Positions 35,101-47,884 are shown, counted from the first letter of the stretch. The stretch: DNA of 64,000 nt from Platerodrilus igneus (GCA_036346225.1 JARFIW010000999.1:4943001-5007000), one strand, 5' to 3'. Notes: generated by a model not told the origin, from the letters alone. Program-made: numbers and translations.

Positions 35101-36605
35101 AGTTTTCGTACTAGGGTATATCCAATACCATTTGCATTAAGGGTCGAGTAAAAATGAGATTAAAAGATGTTAAAAGAGGAATTATTGAATCAGCGAGAAC
35201 ACCCTATATCAATCCGGTAGTGGTTGTGCCTAAATCTGATAATTTAGAATTAAGAATATGTTTAGATGCTAGGAGATTGAATGCGATTACTAAACCACAA
35301 TTTGAACAACCAAAATCACTAGATAATTTGTTATACAAGGTAAGCGAGATGAAAGTTTTTAGCAAACTGGACTTAAAGAATTTTTTTTGGCTAATTCCTT
35401 TGCATGAGGAAAGTCGGAAGTATACTGGATTTAGCATTGAAGGGGAGATTTATCAGTACAGAGTTGTTCCATTTGGTCTTTCAACGTCATCCGCTGCATT
35501 AGTTCGAGCCATGCAGAAGTTATTAGATGAGTACGAAGACTTCTGTACGCACTATGTCGATGATATTTTGATTTTTTCTAAGAACGAGTTAGAACATTTA
35601 GAACATTTAAGAAAAGTGATCCGAAGGTTAGACGAGGGAGGTTTGAGGTTGAATTCGAAGAAGTGTGAGTTTTTTAAGGACCAGGTAAAGTATTTGGGGT
35701 TTGTCGTTGGCAGCGAAGGAATTAGAATTTGTGAAAACGCTTGGACGAGTTGAAGAATTTGAAACAGCCAAGAAATTTGAAAGGTTTAAGAGGATTTTTA
35801 GGTGTATTAAATTATTATCGTCGATTCATACCAAAATATTCGGAGTTGTGCATTCCATTGTTGGAGTTGTTAAAAAAGAACGAAAGGTGGAAATGGAACG
35901 AGCAAAGGGAGCAGGCATTTCGGGAGTTGAAGGCGGTATTTTATAGGAACTGTCATTAAAATATCCCAATTTTACGGATCCATTTATTTTAAGGACAGAC
36001 GCTTCGAGTTTTGCAATAGGGGCTGAGTTGGTGCAGGTTCAAGAAGGAGAGAAGTGCCAATTTGTTTTATTTCGAGGGCTCTGAAAGACTGCGAGACTAG
36101 GTATTCGACAGCGGAAAAGAGATGCTGGCAATCGTATATGCTGTGAAGAAGTTAAGATTTTATTTATTGGGTAATAAATTTCTGGTTGAATCGGATAACA
36201 CAGTGGTCACGTTTCTGAAGAAGAAAGAGTTTTTGAACAGTCGATTGTATAGATGGGCGTTAGTATTGCAGGAATATGATTTTGAGATTAGACATAAACC
36301 TGGTAAAGAAAATGTTACGGCTGATTTCTTTAGTAGGAAGGATGAAGGGTTGCTAACGGATAGTAGGAATGGATTTTTGATTGCATTGCAAGTGTTTGAA
36401 GATCTGGGAAGATGGTTGAATGCCAGATTTCATCGGATGCAAGCACACGAAGAAATAAGGGTGATCAGAGAGAATTTAGAACAAGACAGAGGTTTTTATA
36501 TGGTCGAGGGAGTTTTGGTGAAAAGGTTATGGGATGATGAATTATTAGTGTTAACGACACAGGTAGCCGTTGAGCTGATCCAGGAAATTCATACTCGTTT
36601 GGTCA
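35100..36605 (+). pseudogene. gypsy reverse transcriptase and RNase H
   Basis: RT is open from 35,154 to 35,753: NPVVVVPKSDNLELRICLDA, KLDLKNFFWLIPL, VVPFGLSTSSAALV, catalytic YVDDILIFSK, and KCEFFKDQVKYLGFVV. After a frame break the connection domain follows (LRGFLGVLNYYRRFIPKYSE). Then comes RNase H (LRTDASSFAIGAEL near 35,990; LAIVYAVKKLRFYLLG; VESDNTVVTFL; RHKPGKENVTADFFSR), ending at 36,610. Motifs are well preserved although frames are not. Confidence 0.92.
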
Positions 36606-37576
36606 TATAGGGATTCGTAAGACGTTCTTGATATTTAGGAAGCTTTCTATGCACGAAACGATAGAAAATTGGTGAAAAATTGCATAAATCTGTGTGAGAC
36701 GTGTTTGTTAGGAAAGGATAAGAATGTGGTGTTGCAGAATCAAGTTAGATGTATAAGAGCGGAAGGTCCATTAGATATTGTGGCAATGGATTACTTGAGT
36801 AATTTGATACCAGTAGGAACGGATATCAGCATATTTTAGTTGTAGTTGATATTTTTACAAAGTTTGTGCAGCTTTATCCAGCGAGGAGATGTAATTCTAG
36901 GCATGTATTGAGTTCTGTAAGAAAGTTTGTAGAACGAATAGGTAAGATGAATAGGGTATTGTTGGACAATGCAACGTATTTTCGTAATCGAAGGGTTGAA
37001 AGTAAATTAAGGAAGGATGGAATAAAGATGACATTCTGTAGTATCAGACATCCTCAAGGAAATCCGTGTGAAAGATATATTCGAGAAGTAATAAAGTTTT
37101 TGAGGTTAATAACGCAGGAACAACATGATCGGTGGGTAAGGTATTTACCGCAAATAGAAGAATATATTAATTTTGTACCAAGTTCAGTGACAGGAATGTG
37201 TCCTGTGACATTGATGAAGAAGGTGATTCCAGCAAGACCGTGGAGAGCTGAACAAAAAGTGGAAAATATAACGGAGTTGTTGCATAAAGCCAAACAACAA
37301 GTCGAAACGATACAAAGAAGGGAGTTGGAGAAACGTAACAAGAAAATCAAGAAGCAAGTGGTTTTTTCAGTTGGGGATCTTGTTATTGTTAAAAGATTGA
37401 GAATGTCAAATTGGGAAAGAAATATTTGTGCCAAGTTGTTATTTCCATACGAAGGTCCTTATCGAGTGAGAAGAATTTTTGCAGAAGGAATACTTACGAA
37501 TTGGAGAATGACAGGGGTGAATGTCGGGACGTTTTCATATAGAAAATTTGTATCCATATTTCCATGTGGAAAGTAA
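36605..37576 (+). pseudogene. gypsy integrase
   Basis: A zinc-binding HHCC remnant (CINLCETCLLGKDK near 36,685) precedes the DDE core. YLSNLIPVG stands near the first Asp, then VVVDIFTKFVQLYPARR, VLLDNATYF with the second Asp, and HPQGNPCERYIREV with the catalytic Glu. A basic C-terminal domain (FSVGDLVIVKRLRMSNWER, PYEGPYRVRRIF) ends at 37,576. The region 36,866-37,576 is one open frame; the part before is broken. Confidence 0.9.
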
Positions 37577-37678
37577 AGTATCGCAAGAATAAAATTAACA
37601 CTGTAAATAATACTAACGAGCTTAAAACTATACAGAATATACAGAAACTAACACTTAATCCTCATACATAAAGAAAAT

Positions 37679-38110
37679 GTCTGTTGCGTACAATTTAAAA
37701 GCTGAACCATCAAAGTTTGTTAGCTATTTTCAATAAAAAGTTCAATATACATAAATCACTGGATTACAAACCATCTAGAAAATGAATGTATCTAGAAAAA
37801 CAACTGTATTATTAATCAATTATTAATAATTATAAATTACATAGTGTGCGTAGAGATAGTTGTCATGGCAACGGAAACAAAGAAGACGGTTTTATTTTAA
37901 AGGGACTTCAAATTTATATTACTAAAAATAGACGTGTTTTTGTACTGTTATGAGTTTTATTACATTTAAAAGTTACGAGAAAGTTTTGAAAGTCAAGTTG
38001 TACCTGGAGATAGCAAATAGTAGGTTTTTACGAATAAAAGTTAATTAAAGAGGGAGTGCTGGTTGTACCGTTATTGTTTGAAGACGAAAGCATAGTGGAA
38101 TTGGAGTTAT
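37679..38110 (+). repeat. 3' LTR of the gypsy element, truncated
   Basis: Matches 31,431-31,869 with several small deletions; similarity stops at GGAGTTAT. Confidence 0.85.
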
Positions 38111-41098
38111 TTAAAATAAAGTTTTAAATATAATACTGATACACATAATTAATACTGTTGAATATTAACTATAAAAGTGAAAACATACTAAGAATAATTT
38201 GTTAATATTAAAAAAATAAATTTAGGAAATTATAATAAAAGTTTAAAAATAAAAGAAAATATTCATTTTAAAGTACATTTTATGTAAAAAAATACAAGAT
38301 CAAATCCAAAGTAAGCATGACACTACTCTCTTGAACATACAATATAGACTTTTAAGTCTTTCATTTCTGTGTTAGTTCTTAACACAAATTAAAGTGAGAA
38401 ACCTTCAAATTTTGTTATAGTAGAATTTATTTAAGAAATGGTCATTTGACAAATTGCAAACCTTGAAAGTCGTGGCGTACATTTAAAATTTTTTTAAACC
38501 CATAGAGTAAATATTCTAAAATCAAATTTTATTTTGTTTGGTTTAAATTTACAAGCAAATAGCAAGGCATAAAACACAAAGAAACAAAGAAAATATGAAA
38601 TAAAAATTATAGAATATAAAGTCACAAATATCAATTGACATTTAACAAATTATTATATGATATGCTAACGAACATTTATAAACAATAAATCTACATTTCA
38701 TTTCATGATGACAGGTCTTTTAAATAGATTCTACTGTACATAATAAAAATTTTTGTTAGATTGAAAAGATTCTTTATAATAATATGGATACATTATCTTA
38801 ATTTTAAATTTAGACTAAACAAAATTTACATTGACAGAAATCAATATTAATTTCAAGTATCGCTTAAAATATTTGTATAAGTAAAGAAGACAACATTTCA
38901 AAAACCCTAAAATTTAACACTTTAAAGTTTAAAAAAAACAATCCCATGTAATAAAATTTGAACACAAATTGTGTTCAAATAAATCTTACAGTAATGTGAT
39001 AATTTTAGACCATAGAGGTTTGGTGAACCAAATTATATCTCAACATATAGTTTTTAACATCTTTCATATTTATCTATTATATTTTTGTTATAAATGCAAC
39101 TAAAAAAATAATCTGAAAGTTCAAATTGCGTTAACAGGTAGTATAAGTAGATGGTTCCAAATATTCTGTATTTTTTGCAGCAAAATATGTAGTTTAATAA
39201 TTACTACAACTTATATTTTGGGGGTAAGTACAAGATGGTGTTTGTTTAAATGAGAAGTGCTTGTGCGTAAAAATGAGACATGCACTTTGGTAACCATTCT
39301 TATAAAATATACCTAAGCTTATGTTTTTATGTGAATAAGTAACACGATAGTCCATTATGGTTAATTGGTTTTGAACAATTTGCCATTATTCATTAATTTT
39401 ATTTTTTGTGTCAGATCGTACTGTAATACCTTTTATGTTGACTAAATTGATAACTTCAATTTGGGGTGGTTGATAAGAATTAAAGCCATTTTCTTCTTTA
39501 AAACGCCCATTGACAAGCAGTCTTTGATGCATCCATCTTCATCTCCCTTAAGCGGTTTTGGATGTATTTGATATATTTTAGTAGATTTTGGTATTATATT
39601 GGTTTTACGTTTACTTTTTACTAAATAGCCTTGCAGATATTTCTTTTACTTTAATTAAGAGATTTTTCCTGTTTTGTGTTTTCTGATATTAATTATTTAT
39701 CTTTCAGAATCTTGTATTATACGAATATAAAAGTTGTTTTTAGCTTTAAATTGAAAACTTCTGTGGTGTATATCTTCCTGAAATTTCAGGACTAATATTT
39801 TATTTCAGGGTCCTTAATCTTGGTTATTCTTTTTAATCTTGTTTCATGTAACCAGATCCTTATATCAGTTGGATGCTCCTCGTGAGCCCAATTATCTAAA
39901 TCCGTTTGGTTGTTTAAATTCAATATTAAATATTACTTATTCAGTGGCTTTACTGAAAAATCGTTGGGCAAAGCATTGATTAGTGATCCCGACTCAGGTT
40001 GTATACGGGTTAGTGATACCTATTGCTGTATTTATTGTGTGTTGCGTTAAGTATTGGCATAATTATTGTTTATTCTTGATTGAACCGTGTAATTAGCCTA
40101 TACTGGTTATATTATTGCATTATTGGTAAACTATATCAAACTCTTGGTATTACCACCAGCTGTTCGTGTGTTTACTCATTTACAGGTCAAAAACATTCAC
40201 TATAATGATTGCATCCCAGGATGCTCAGTTTATCCGCTTTTGAGTAATCTTACATTAATTAATAATTATTGCTAACCTGGGTGAAATTTGTGTGTCTTTT
40301 GTAAGGACTTTCTCCTCTGTGTTTTGAAAACTTACTAGCGAGAAACATTTTTTCCTAGTTTAATGTCAATTTGACTTGCCAACAGTGCTTCTAGTGGGAT
40401 ACCAGTTTATATATTACCCTTTTGTGTTATTAAAATACGTTTATTTTGCATTCCACTGTGGTGTGTATTTTTCCAGATAAATTTTTGCTTGTAATTCAGT
40501 TATTTTTAAATATAGTTATATTTGTAGTGGCTACCGTTGTTATACTTATTTTGCTCTTTAGGTGTGGTATTATCCAAAACCATTGGAACTTGGGGTTTCA
40601 TAGTTCTTTCGGCATTTTAATCAAGTCTCTGGCGCCTTTTATACTGTATTTAATTGTAGGTCTGTTCGGGTTCTTAAACCTACTTGCAGGAATCAAGATC
40701 CACCCCTGCAGAAGAGTCTTTAAGGGGCAAAAGTCCCGATTACCCTAAAGAACCCACCTTTGTGAGCTTTATCAAATTACCGCGACAATGGCTACATGTG
40801 GTAGGTTCTGGTTTATTTACTGGTTATAAATCAATGTATACCTAGAGACATTGGAAATGAAATTAGGTTAGAGAAGTAGATTTAGTCTACGATTTGTATT
40901 AAGATTCACTTTTATACCTTTACCTATAGAAAAGTTTTTCGATCCTGAACTTTAGAGAAACCCAAATTGCAAAAGATGCTTCTAATACGCTATGGTTAAA
41001 AAATTAAAGTATTAGGTTCGATATTCAGAAAATAACAGATATTCACATCCTCACAATATTAGCACAAACCCGTAGCTTCTCATTTTAGATCTTTCTGT
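38111..41098. other. No gene recognised
   Basis: AT-rich. A 100-codon plus-strand frame at 40,446-40,748 encodes a very hydrophobic string (IVIFVVATVVILILLF), but it is T-rich by composition, has no recognisable family and is probably chance. Confidence 0.45.
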
Positions 41099-41800
41099 AT
41101 GGGCAAAACATACATCTCAAAACAATATTCCAAAACTGATATATCGAATGTAATACGTGAAATTAAAGAAGGGACATTAAGTGTTAGAGGGACAGTAAAG
41201 CATTATGGATTTCTTGATCTTCTTTAGGAATTAAATTACTCATAGTTGTTAAAATTGTCTTTATTTACGTTCTGATTCATGACCTAGGATCGTTGTCAAA
41301 ATAATAAAAATTTCAAGTTTGACAAAAGAACCATTAAAAATTCTAAAATCAAAATGAAGACAATTTCCAGATTACAAAAAAATCCACCAAAAGATTTTAA
41401 AAACAGACTAGGGGTTTGATTACTGTGAATTAATGAAATAAGTCTGAGAGATATAGATAATAATTCGATACCGAAATGTTTTGGATACTAAATCAAACAA
41501 TAAATCAATTGCTCAAAACTATAAAATCATAGATGCTTAAATCTGGATGATTATGTATTAGTCAAATATCTAGGAGGGAAAAGAGGCACTACAATTTATC
41601 GTTGTCTGCTTGATGCAAGATATAATATGTGAACGTGAAGAGTATGTAGTTATTGAACTCAAAGTAGTGGATGATTCGACAAATATTTTTTGTACCAAAC
41701 CAAAAGACATATACGCCATATCGCTCCGCTCGTTCATATTATTTCAAAGTTGTCAAGTCTTATGCTCATAAACTTTGAAGGTAAGTAACTCTGTGGTTAA
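41099..41800 (+). pseudogene. Psq/pogo-like transposase remnant, interrupted by PLE-A
   Basis: An ATG at 41,099 opens a frame reading like a Psq-type helix-turn-helix domain as in pogo/Tigger/jerky proteins: SNVIREIKEGTLSVRGTVKH, ending HYGF. It is cut at about 41,213 by a PLE-A 3' end, which supplies a stop. Beyond the insertion, 41,534-41,720 reads LNLDDYVLVKYLGGKRGTT and EREEYVVIELKVVDDSTNIF in two frames. This resembles the C-terminal tail of insect Tigger-like proteins. The DDE core is missing. The N-terminal assignment is firmer than the C-terminal one. Confidence 0.5.
41213..41323 (-). mobile_element. PLE-A 3'-end fragment
   Basis: About 110 bp of the extreme PLE-A 3' end in minus orientation, including a damaged copy of the terminal fold (41,262-41,304, where GAAAC reads AGAAC). 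It lies inside the Psq-like frame. Confidence 0.85.
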
Positions 41801-44565
41801 ATTCATACATCCTGTAGATATTTTTGAAGATTTAAAAAAAAATTGCATAGGAAGATACCTACATCATATAAATACAAATAGTAGTATGTATTTAATAATG
41901 TTTAAATAATCTTACTCGTGGCATTTTAAGAATGCTTCTTTTTGTTATGTGTAAAATAAAAACTATAAAAATTACGGAATTTTTATGCAATTTTGTCCTC
42001 TTTTACAAGCAGTGTCGCAATTACCTTGGGACAAAATATCGCTTAAAATATTATTTTTAAAAGTGTCTTCTTTTTGGCAGCAACTGTCTCTATTGTACCC
42101 AAAATATAAGGTAAAAATGAGACACTGAAACTTATCAGTATATTGGTAGTCGGTTATTATTTTTAAACTTGGCATTTACAGATGCGCTGGGCATATCAAG
42201 AAAAACACACGGGATTAAGAACGTATAAAATACATAAAAAATTTGAATTGTGTCTCAGATTTATCCTCCTTGACCCTATTAGTAAAAATATAAAATAAAT
42301 AGTCTTACACAATTTGAATCAAATATTAATTATATTTGTTACTTGCAACTGTATAGTGTACAGAAATTCTTCTGTCGCACAATAATACCATGGAAATGAT
42401 TTTGTTAAATCAAAGTATATTACTTTATTATAAACAAATCATTTTAGGAGATTCAATCCATTAAAGATACACTCAGTCATAACATTTTTTTAATGTCTTC
42501 TATATATTAAAAATATAAATTTTGGTACTTTTTCAAAATTGTTGCAAAATTTTCAATGTGAAGATTAAAAATGTATGGTTAAGTGATATCAGGTTTTTAT
42601 ACAAAGATAAAAATAGTCGCCTATTACACTTAAAACAGGTCAACAAGTTGTTTAAAAGTCAAAGAATTACTTCATTAGCCACTAATGTAATAATCGTCAT
42701 CTGAAAAGTTTGGTTGATAAAAACTGCTTGTCTAACACGATATTTTGAATTTCCTGAACAATGTTATAAACTTTTCGTTAATAAACATTCCTTTTAATGT
42801 TATGCATAATGCATTCGTTTTTTAGTATGGCAGATCATAAATTTTAGCAAAACACTACACACATCACTGTTAGAGATGATTCGATCTCTTCACCAATAAG
42901 GTCTTCAAATTTAAATCTGTCCAACTTTTGTGTATGAGCATGCTGGATATTGTGTGCTTGTTTGAGAAGTTTATGAAATGCTTGTTAATATTTAAATAAC
43001 CAGGAAATCATACAAAATTTTAATATGTTTAGCACACTTGATATGTTTATATTGAAGGTGATCGCTTTGAGCATCTGTTAAAACTTGCTTTTGGTTTATA
43101 TTCCATTTTGTGATATAATTAACTGCTATTTCTTTATACCTTTATTTTTATTGAATGTTACTGTCACGTTTAGAAAAATTTTAAATAATTTTTTTTTACT
43201 AAAATAGGTTATTTTAACAACATATGATGAAAAAACTTTTCTTTAAAAAATTAAAGGTTTCCATCTCATAAGAAAAATGTCAAACTCATAGCTAAAAAGT
43301 TAACATTTAAAACTATTTTACATAAAACTGCCAAATTGCTATTACAAAATGCAGAATTTATAAGCTCAAAATGCATCAACTTTTGTCTTTTAGATAAAGC
43401 AATTTGTATTAAATAAACATAAAATGATCTTCACACTGTTTGTTTTTGTTTAGGAAAGGAATTATTGACATTTATCTATCAAATTGATTAGTAATACATG
43501 TTCAGAGTTTAAAAACTGTGTAAAATCAGTAAGAATTGCAATACCATTAATAGGAATGAGTGTTATCAACTTTACTGTAAATGGAAAGTGGCATTGAATA
43601 CATAGAAGTGCAAACCGCAACATCTACTCAAGTGCAACAATAACAACTAACCAACTTGCTTTGTTTACTTGTGTTGCAAGTAATTATGCCGTATCTTGTG
43701 CTTCATTTGGCTCCACAATGATTTTATTTTATAATTACCCTAGGGGACTTTTCTTGCAGCAAATGCAATAATACAAGGATTCAGTAATTGGTTCTATCTC
43801 AACTTAACTATCTACATGGATAAAAGTTAGCTTGATTTATTCAGCGAGTTATTTGTTTGCTTTGTATTGTAAAATTTGTGCAATATTATTACACCCTCTG
43901 TACGGTAAGTAACGCGATATACCTGTCAAATTGACAAATATAACGTGTTTTTCAGTTCTTCATTTGGCTTAATTGGGCACTCAAGTCTTGACGTTCAGGA
44001 AAAGCGATCCCTCCGCATCTTGCTGAAATCATGCCTCCTTGCGAAGATGAGTAAATCATTGCCTTAATTTCTATTTAATTTGACACAGTCAAAAACCCTG
44101 AACACATATTACTCATTATTCCAACTGCGAAAGCCTTATCAACATCATCTACGAAACCACAAAATATTTGAGAAAGAGAAACATAACTACAATGGTCATA
44201 TAAATACTCTGCTTATAATAAATCTACTTACCTTAAATACTATATTATAAAAAATAGAGTCATCTTATATCAGGAACACTTACACTTAAACAAACTAGTC
44301 TGCAGTACTGGAAAGCTATACTTTCGTAAGTCTTAAATCTGAAAAGAAAAGAAATTTTGTTTAAGGTAATTACTGATATAACTAAGCAACTTCAACGTTA
44401 TATATTTGCCAAAAGGTTGTTTCAATTATTTTAAGTAAATCAAAAGCTCCTATAAAAAGATTGCATTTGAAGCATTGAATATAGATTAATTGCTAATCCA
44501 TTTAGTTTAGTCCAGATTGTAATAATAATGCTTTTGGTAACTAATTTTCCAAAATTGAAGTTCAC

Positions 44566-44568
<3 letters not shown>
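41801..44568. other. No gene seen
   Basis: AT-rich sequence with short fortuitous frames. 43,722-43,765 repeats a block seen at 16,945-16,995. Confidence 0.45.

Positions 44569-44613
<45 letters not shown>
44569..44613. repeat. (TA)n microsatellite
   Basis: About 22 TA units. No adjoining PLE terminus identified. Confidence 0.95.
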
Positions 44614-44619
<6 letters not shown>

Positions 44620-44726
44620 AGCATATTTTGTTTTTAATCAAGTAAGCAAAAATTAAAGATTCTTATATCAAAGAACAAAAGTTACAGTAGCGTCTACCGT
44701 TTATGTTTGTATCTGCACTAATAAAA

Positions 44727-44807
44727 ATGTCTCAAGTTAGCGAATCTGAAATGGAATGTACTCCTTCTGAATTGAGGGAAGCTGCAGAACAAAAACCACT
44801 GAACTGA
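44727..44807 (+). CDS. Short unrecognised ORF
   Basis: A 26-residue frame, MSQVSESEMECTPSELREAA and a few more residues. It faintly resembles N-termini of tyrosine-recombinase-like proteins found in insect genomes. Just downstream, 44,874-44,897 forms a GTCGGAAA/TTTCCGAC hairpin. This is either an exon 1 or a transposon scrap; support is weak. Confidence 0.2.
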   Translation: MSQVSESEMECTPSELREAAEQKPLN

Positions 44808-45177
44808 ACAACTTAAATGAATTAGATAAGAAAGAGGTCGAAAAGTAGCCACTTTCTAACCTTCTTTTGAGTCGGAAAATTGCTACTTTCCGACCTGAAA
44901 TAGTATTTCATTTCAGTCATTAGAAGGCGTTTGAAATGTCATACTTTTAAACTCTTGACATGTATAGTAATTATTTGTTGATTGTAAATAAAAATCATAA
45001 ATTAAACATTTTCTGTATATAATCAATTTTGAAATAAAATTTAGAACGGTAACATAAGCAATTCATCCAAATTTCTTAATTAAATACTTAAACATTTTAG
45101 CAAATTTTAACAACATTCTTATTTACCTAGGAATATTTAAATTTAAAATCTGCCGACCTAACTGTAAACTGTAGTAT

Positions 45178-45444
45178 TTACAAATATTGATCAAAGGACT
45201 TCCACTGTTCTATGCATTTGATTGTTCTACAATCCATGTTCATTATCGCGCTATGAATATTTGGGGGTGGGTTTGACTGATATACTCTGGTAATTTTTGA
45301 TCTAAGTTGATTCCCATTGTCTATGAAACCCCCACAAAAATAATCCAGAGAATTATGATATGGAGAATGTGATGACCTACTCACAGGACCAAATATAAAA
45401 TATAGGCTTAGTAAATGGTTACCTAAAAAGACTGCATCAATCAT
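45178..45444 (-). pseudogene. Mariner-like transposase C-terminal fragment
   Basis: The minus-strand frame contains SPYHNSLDYFCGGFIDNG, a degraded form of the SPDLxPLDFFLWG block around the last catalytic Asp of mariner-type transposases. The downstream LRSKITRVYQ and CRTIKCIEQWKSFDQYL fit the C-terminal part. The last catalytic Asp is still present (SLDYF). Only the C-terminus remains; it starts at the edge of the giant inverted repeat. Confidence 0.4.
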
Positions 45445-45703
45445 TAACCGAAAATTGCTCTGGGGTCTGACTTGTTGGACTACATGAGGACGTTCATTTT
45501 TCTATTAAATATTCCACTATTAATAAATAATGTTTTATCGGATCAGAGTATTTTACAGCAAAAATGGGGATCTTCTGTTAGTTGGTCACGGAATCAGTGG
45601 CTACATTCTAATCTTCTTCAGTCCTCTTTTGCATGTAAAGTTTGTACTGGTTTTAACTTGAAAGTGTGAAATTTGGTTTCTTAATATTTTCTGTACACGT
45701 GAT

Positions 45704-45895
45704 GTGAATACATTGCATTCCAAATCAATTTTTCGATATGACATCTTGGGATTCATATGTATTTGCTACGTACCTAGACGTAAGCCGAAGGGACAAGGAA
45801 AGAATGACCTGGCTCAATCAGCGAGTAGGTGGGGTTTCACAAGTAAAGAAATTGCCTGCAATAAAGAATTAAAAGTTCAGTACGATCTGCAATAG
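45704..45895 (+). CDS. Conserved small ORF of unknown function, left-arm copy
   Basis: A 63-codon frame whose counterpart at 63,468-63,659 (minus) is also open with only a few replacements. It shares YVPRRKPKGQGKNDLAQSAS. The alternative frame through the same region is open only in the right arm, so this frame is the better candidate. No family recognised; it may be part of an old transposon. Confidence 0.25.
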   Translation: MNTLHSKSIFRYDILGFICICYVPRRKPKGQGKNDLAQSASRWGFTSKEIACNKELKVQYDLQ

Positions 45896-47385
45896 AAATC
45901 AACACATTAAGTTATAACAAAAAAATTAATGGTTCATTGGGTTAAACTACATTTAACTTAACGGTTTCACAAAACTACAGAGCATACCCACCGAGAAAAT
46001 ATTTACAATTTACAATTTTATAATATGCACAATGTTTACAATTACTGTCCAGTAACCTCGGGCTAAGTGAAAACGTTTTCCCCCGCCCCAATTGACATAA
46101 CTCGAAATGGATTCTAGTCTCGGCAATATCTTAGTCTAAAGAGAATACATATATGTATAATAGCAGTGCGTCAGGAATTTCTTTCTCCTATCAGGGGTCA
46201 ATGTAATGGACGGTCAAGTCCACCGGAGGATGCAATAACAAGTACGATTAAAGATTAGATCATTTACGACGAAAAGTATATTTTTAAAACTTAAAGCACT
46301 TACCACACAACGGTGTGCACGAAATTCTGTAGATAACAAAAACGACAAATATTCTAGGTCGTATGCAGAAAGAATGAATTGAACTCGTTTTATAGCAAGA
46401 ATTAATATTCAATCCCAACGTTATCAAACACACAGGTGTTAATAGAAATTCGAAACAAACTTTATTAAAGAAGTGTGATACATTATTTCAAAGAGTCTTA
46501 AGGTATGGGTATTATAAGAAGTAATCACACTCTATCATCATATGTATCAAGCCGACGGATACTTGAAACGAGGTACCGATTATTTAAATTATAGAAGAAC
46601 TTTCCATTTCGCAGCAAATAGGTTTAAATGAAATTGTAGCAAAGCGCACTTATTGTAGGAATGTCTAATATACAGGATGATGTATGAGTATCAAAAGCAG
46701 AATCTATGTGAATGAATAATGAAATAAAATGGCATAAGCTTTAATACGCCGTCGGAAAGTGGACGTAACATATTTGCATTAACACGTCTATTTCATTAGC
46801 AGTTTCATCCTGCTAGCAAACTTCCAATTTTTGAATGCCCCATACTTGCTGTGTACATGGTTCTACAGACACCGAAATATGGTTGGATCAGGCTGTCTTC
46901 TTTGAGGATACAATGTATCATAAAATCGGACTGCTGAGTTTTAATATCTTCTCACATAAAGATTGCACATGTTGATTTTATCATTTAACGGGTGATATCT
47001 CCCTATTTTTTAATACCCAAAAGAAATATCTTACTCAACAGTTGCTTTTTATGTATATTATTGAAATGCTAAGCTAGTGAATGACAACTAATGACAATTT
47101 CATTTTAACTTTACTCAATTCCACAGCAACTTGGTTTTTACAGAAAATGTTTAATGAATGATTTTTGTTATTTTGTACTTACTAGATCACTCGCTAAATT
47201 CTATAAATAATAAAGCTTTGGATGTACAAAATATCTTTATTGTTAAATAAATATATTGTCTACGTTTTAACTTTGTTATATATTGATAGATTTACATGCA
47301 TATATTGTCATATAATATTTATAAATTTACAACATATATTTTCATAGTCAACTTTATGCAATAACAATTTTACAATTCATTATTC

Positions 47386-47541
47386 TTAACATCTAATATT
47401 TCTATAAAGGCGTTTTCTGACATCTTGCTTTGTTTTTCTTTTTCCTCCTGGAGCTCTAGTATTAACTATGATAGCAAAAGGTTTGGCTTTAAGTTGATTA
47501 CCTTCATTATTGTACACAGTACGACCAAGTCTTCGTTTCAT
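47386..47541 (-). CDS. Small basic protein ORF overlapping the F-box stop codon, left arm
   Basis: A 51-residue frame starting MKRRLGRTVYNNEGNQLKAK and ending RKRLYRNIRC, rich in Lys and Arg with a GGKRKTK cluster. Its ATG shares ATGA with the TGA stop of the F-box frame in the -1 frame, directly after a run of six A. The right-arm copy (61,536-61,691) keeps the full frame with three replacements. Either it is translated by reinitiation or frameshifting after the F-box ORF, or the two were once a single 127-residue protein split by an indel. Function unknown. Confidence 0.45.
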   Translation of the reverse strand: MKRRLGRTVYNNEGNQLKAKPFAIIVNTRAPGGKRKTKQDVRKRLYRNIRC

Positions 47542-47822
47542 TTTTTCATATCAACACCAAACCGTTGTCGAAATTTTTCTTTCTTTAACATTAATTTGGC
47601 ACAAACATGTTTACGAAGTAGAGGATCACCTCTACATACTCGCATTAAGTGCTTGCTGGTAAATGCAACATTCAACAAAGAATCAGGATCCAAATACCTA
47701 AAACAATATAAATATTTCACAAAATGATAATAATCAACAATAATTACTTACCTCAAAATATTGGCCAACATTTCCACAGGAAGCAGAGAAAGCACAGTAA
47801 CAAACTTGAAGATTTCAAACAT
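47538..47822 (-). CDS. Short F-box protein, two exons, left arm (intact)
   Basis: Exon 1 is 47,752-47,822, exon 2 is 47,538-47,697; a 54-bp intron has donor GTAAGT and acceptor TTTTAG. The 76-residue product is almost entirely an F-box: LLPVEMLANILRYLDPDSLL, then NVAFTSKHLMRVCRGDPLLR, followed by a basic tail. F-boxes bind Skp1 and bring substrates to SCF ubiquitin ligases; here there is no visible substrate-binding domain. The start is chosen at the first ATG, about 40 bp downstream of a TATA box. The copy in the right arm has a 1-bp deletion in the tail. Origin (host gene or transposon cargo) is undecided. Confidence 0.75.
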
Positions 47823-47861
47823 TTTCCTTGATGGAACTAAATGATAAGTGTTAGAACTGCG

Positions 47862-47870
47862 CTATTTATA
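47862..47870 (-). promoter_or_regulatory. TATA box of the left-arm F-box gene
   Basis: TATAAATAG on the minus strand, 40 bp before the ATG. An initiator-like TCATTT lies 27-32 bp downstream of its first base. Conserved in both arms. Confidence 0.7.
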
Positions 47871-47884
47871 CCCAGTGGGAATTA

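Larger units (their letters stand above)
31431..38110 (+). mobile_element. Ty3/gypsy LTR retrotransposon, degenerate
   Basis: The block TGTCTGTT... at 31,431-31,869 recurs at 37,679-38,110 with small indels: these are the LTRs. The 5' LTR probably runs on to about 32,536, just before the primer-site-like repeats, so the 3' LTR is truncated. The interior holds gag, protease, RT, RNase H and integrase in that order, interrupted by many frameshifts. Pairwise LTR divergence implies an old insertion. Confidence 0.88.

Noticed and set aside
40446..40748. 100-codon hydrophobic ORF as a membrane protein gene
   Set aside because: T-rich composition automatically yields Leu/Ile/Val/Phe runs; no promoter, splice signals or family support.
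47530..47545. Established programmed -1 frameshift site
   Set aside because: GAAAAAA is only a partial slippery heptamer and no downstream structure was demonstrated; kept only as one alternative.
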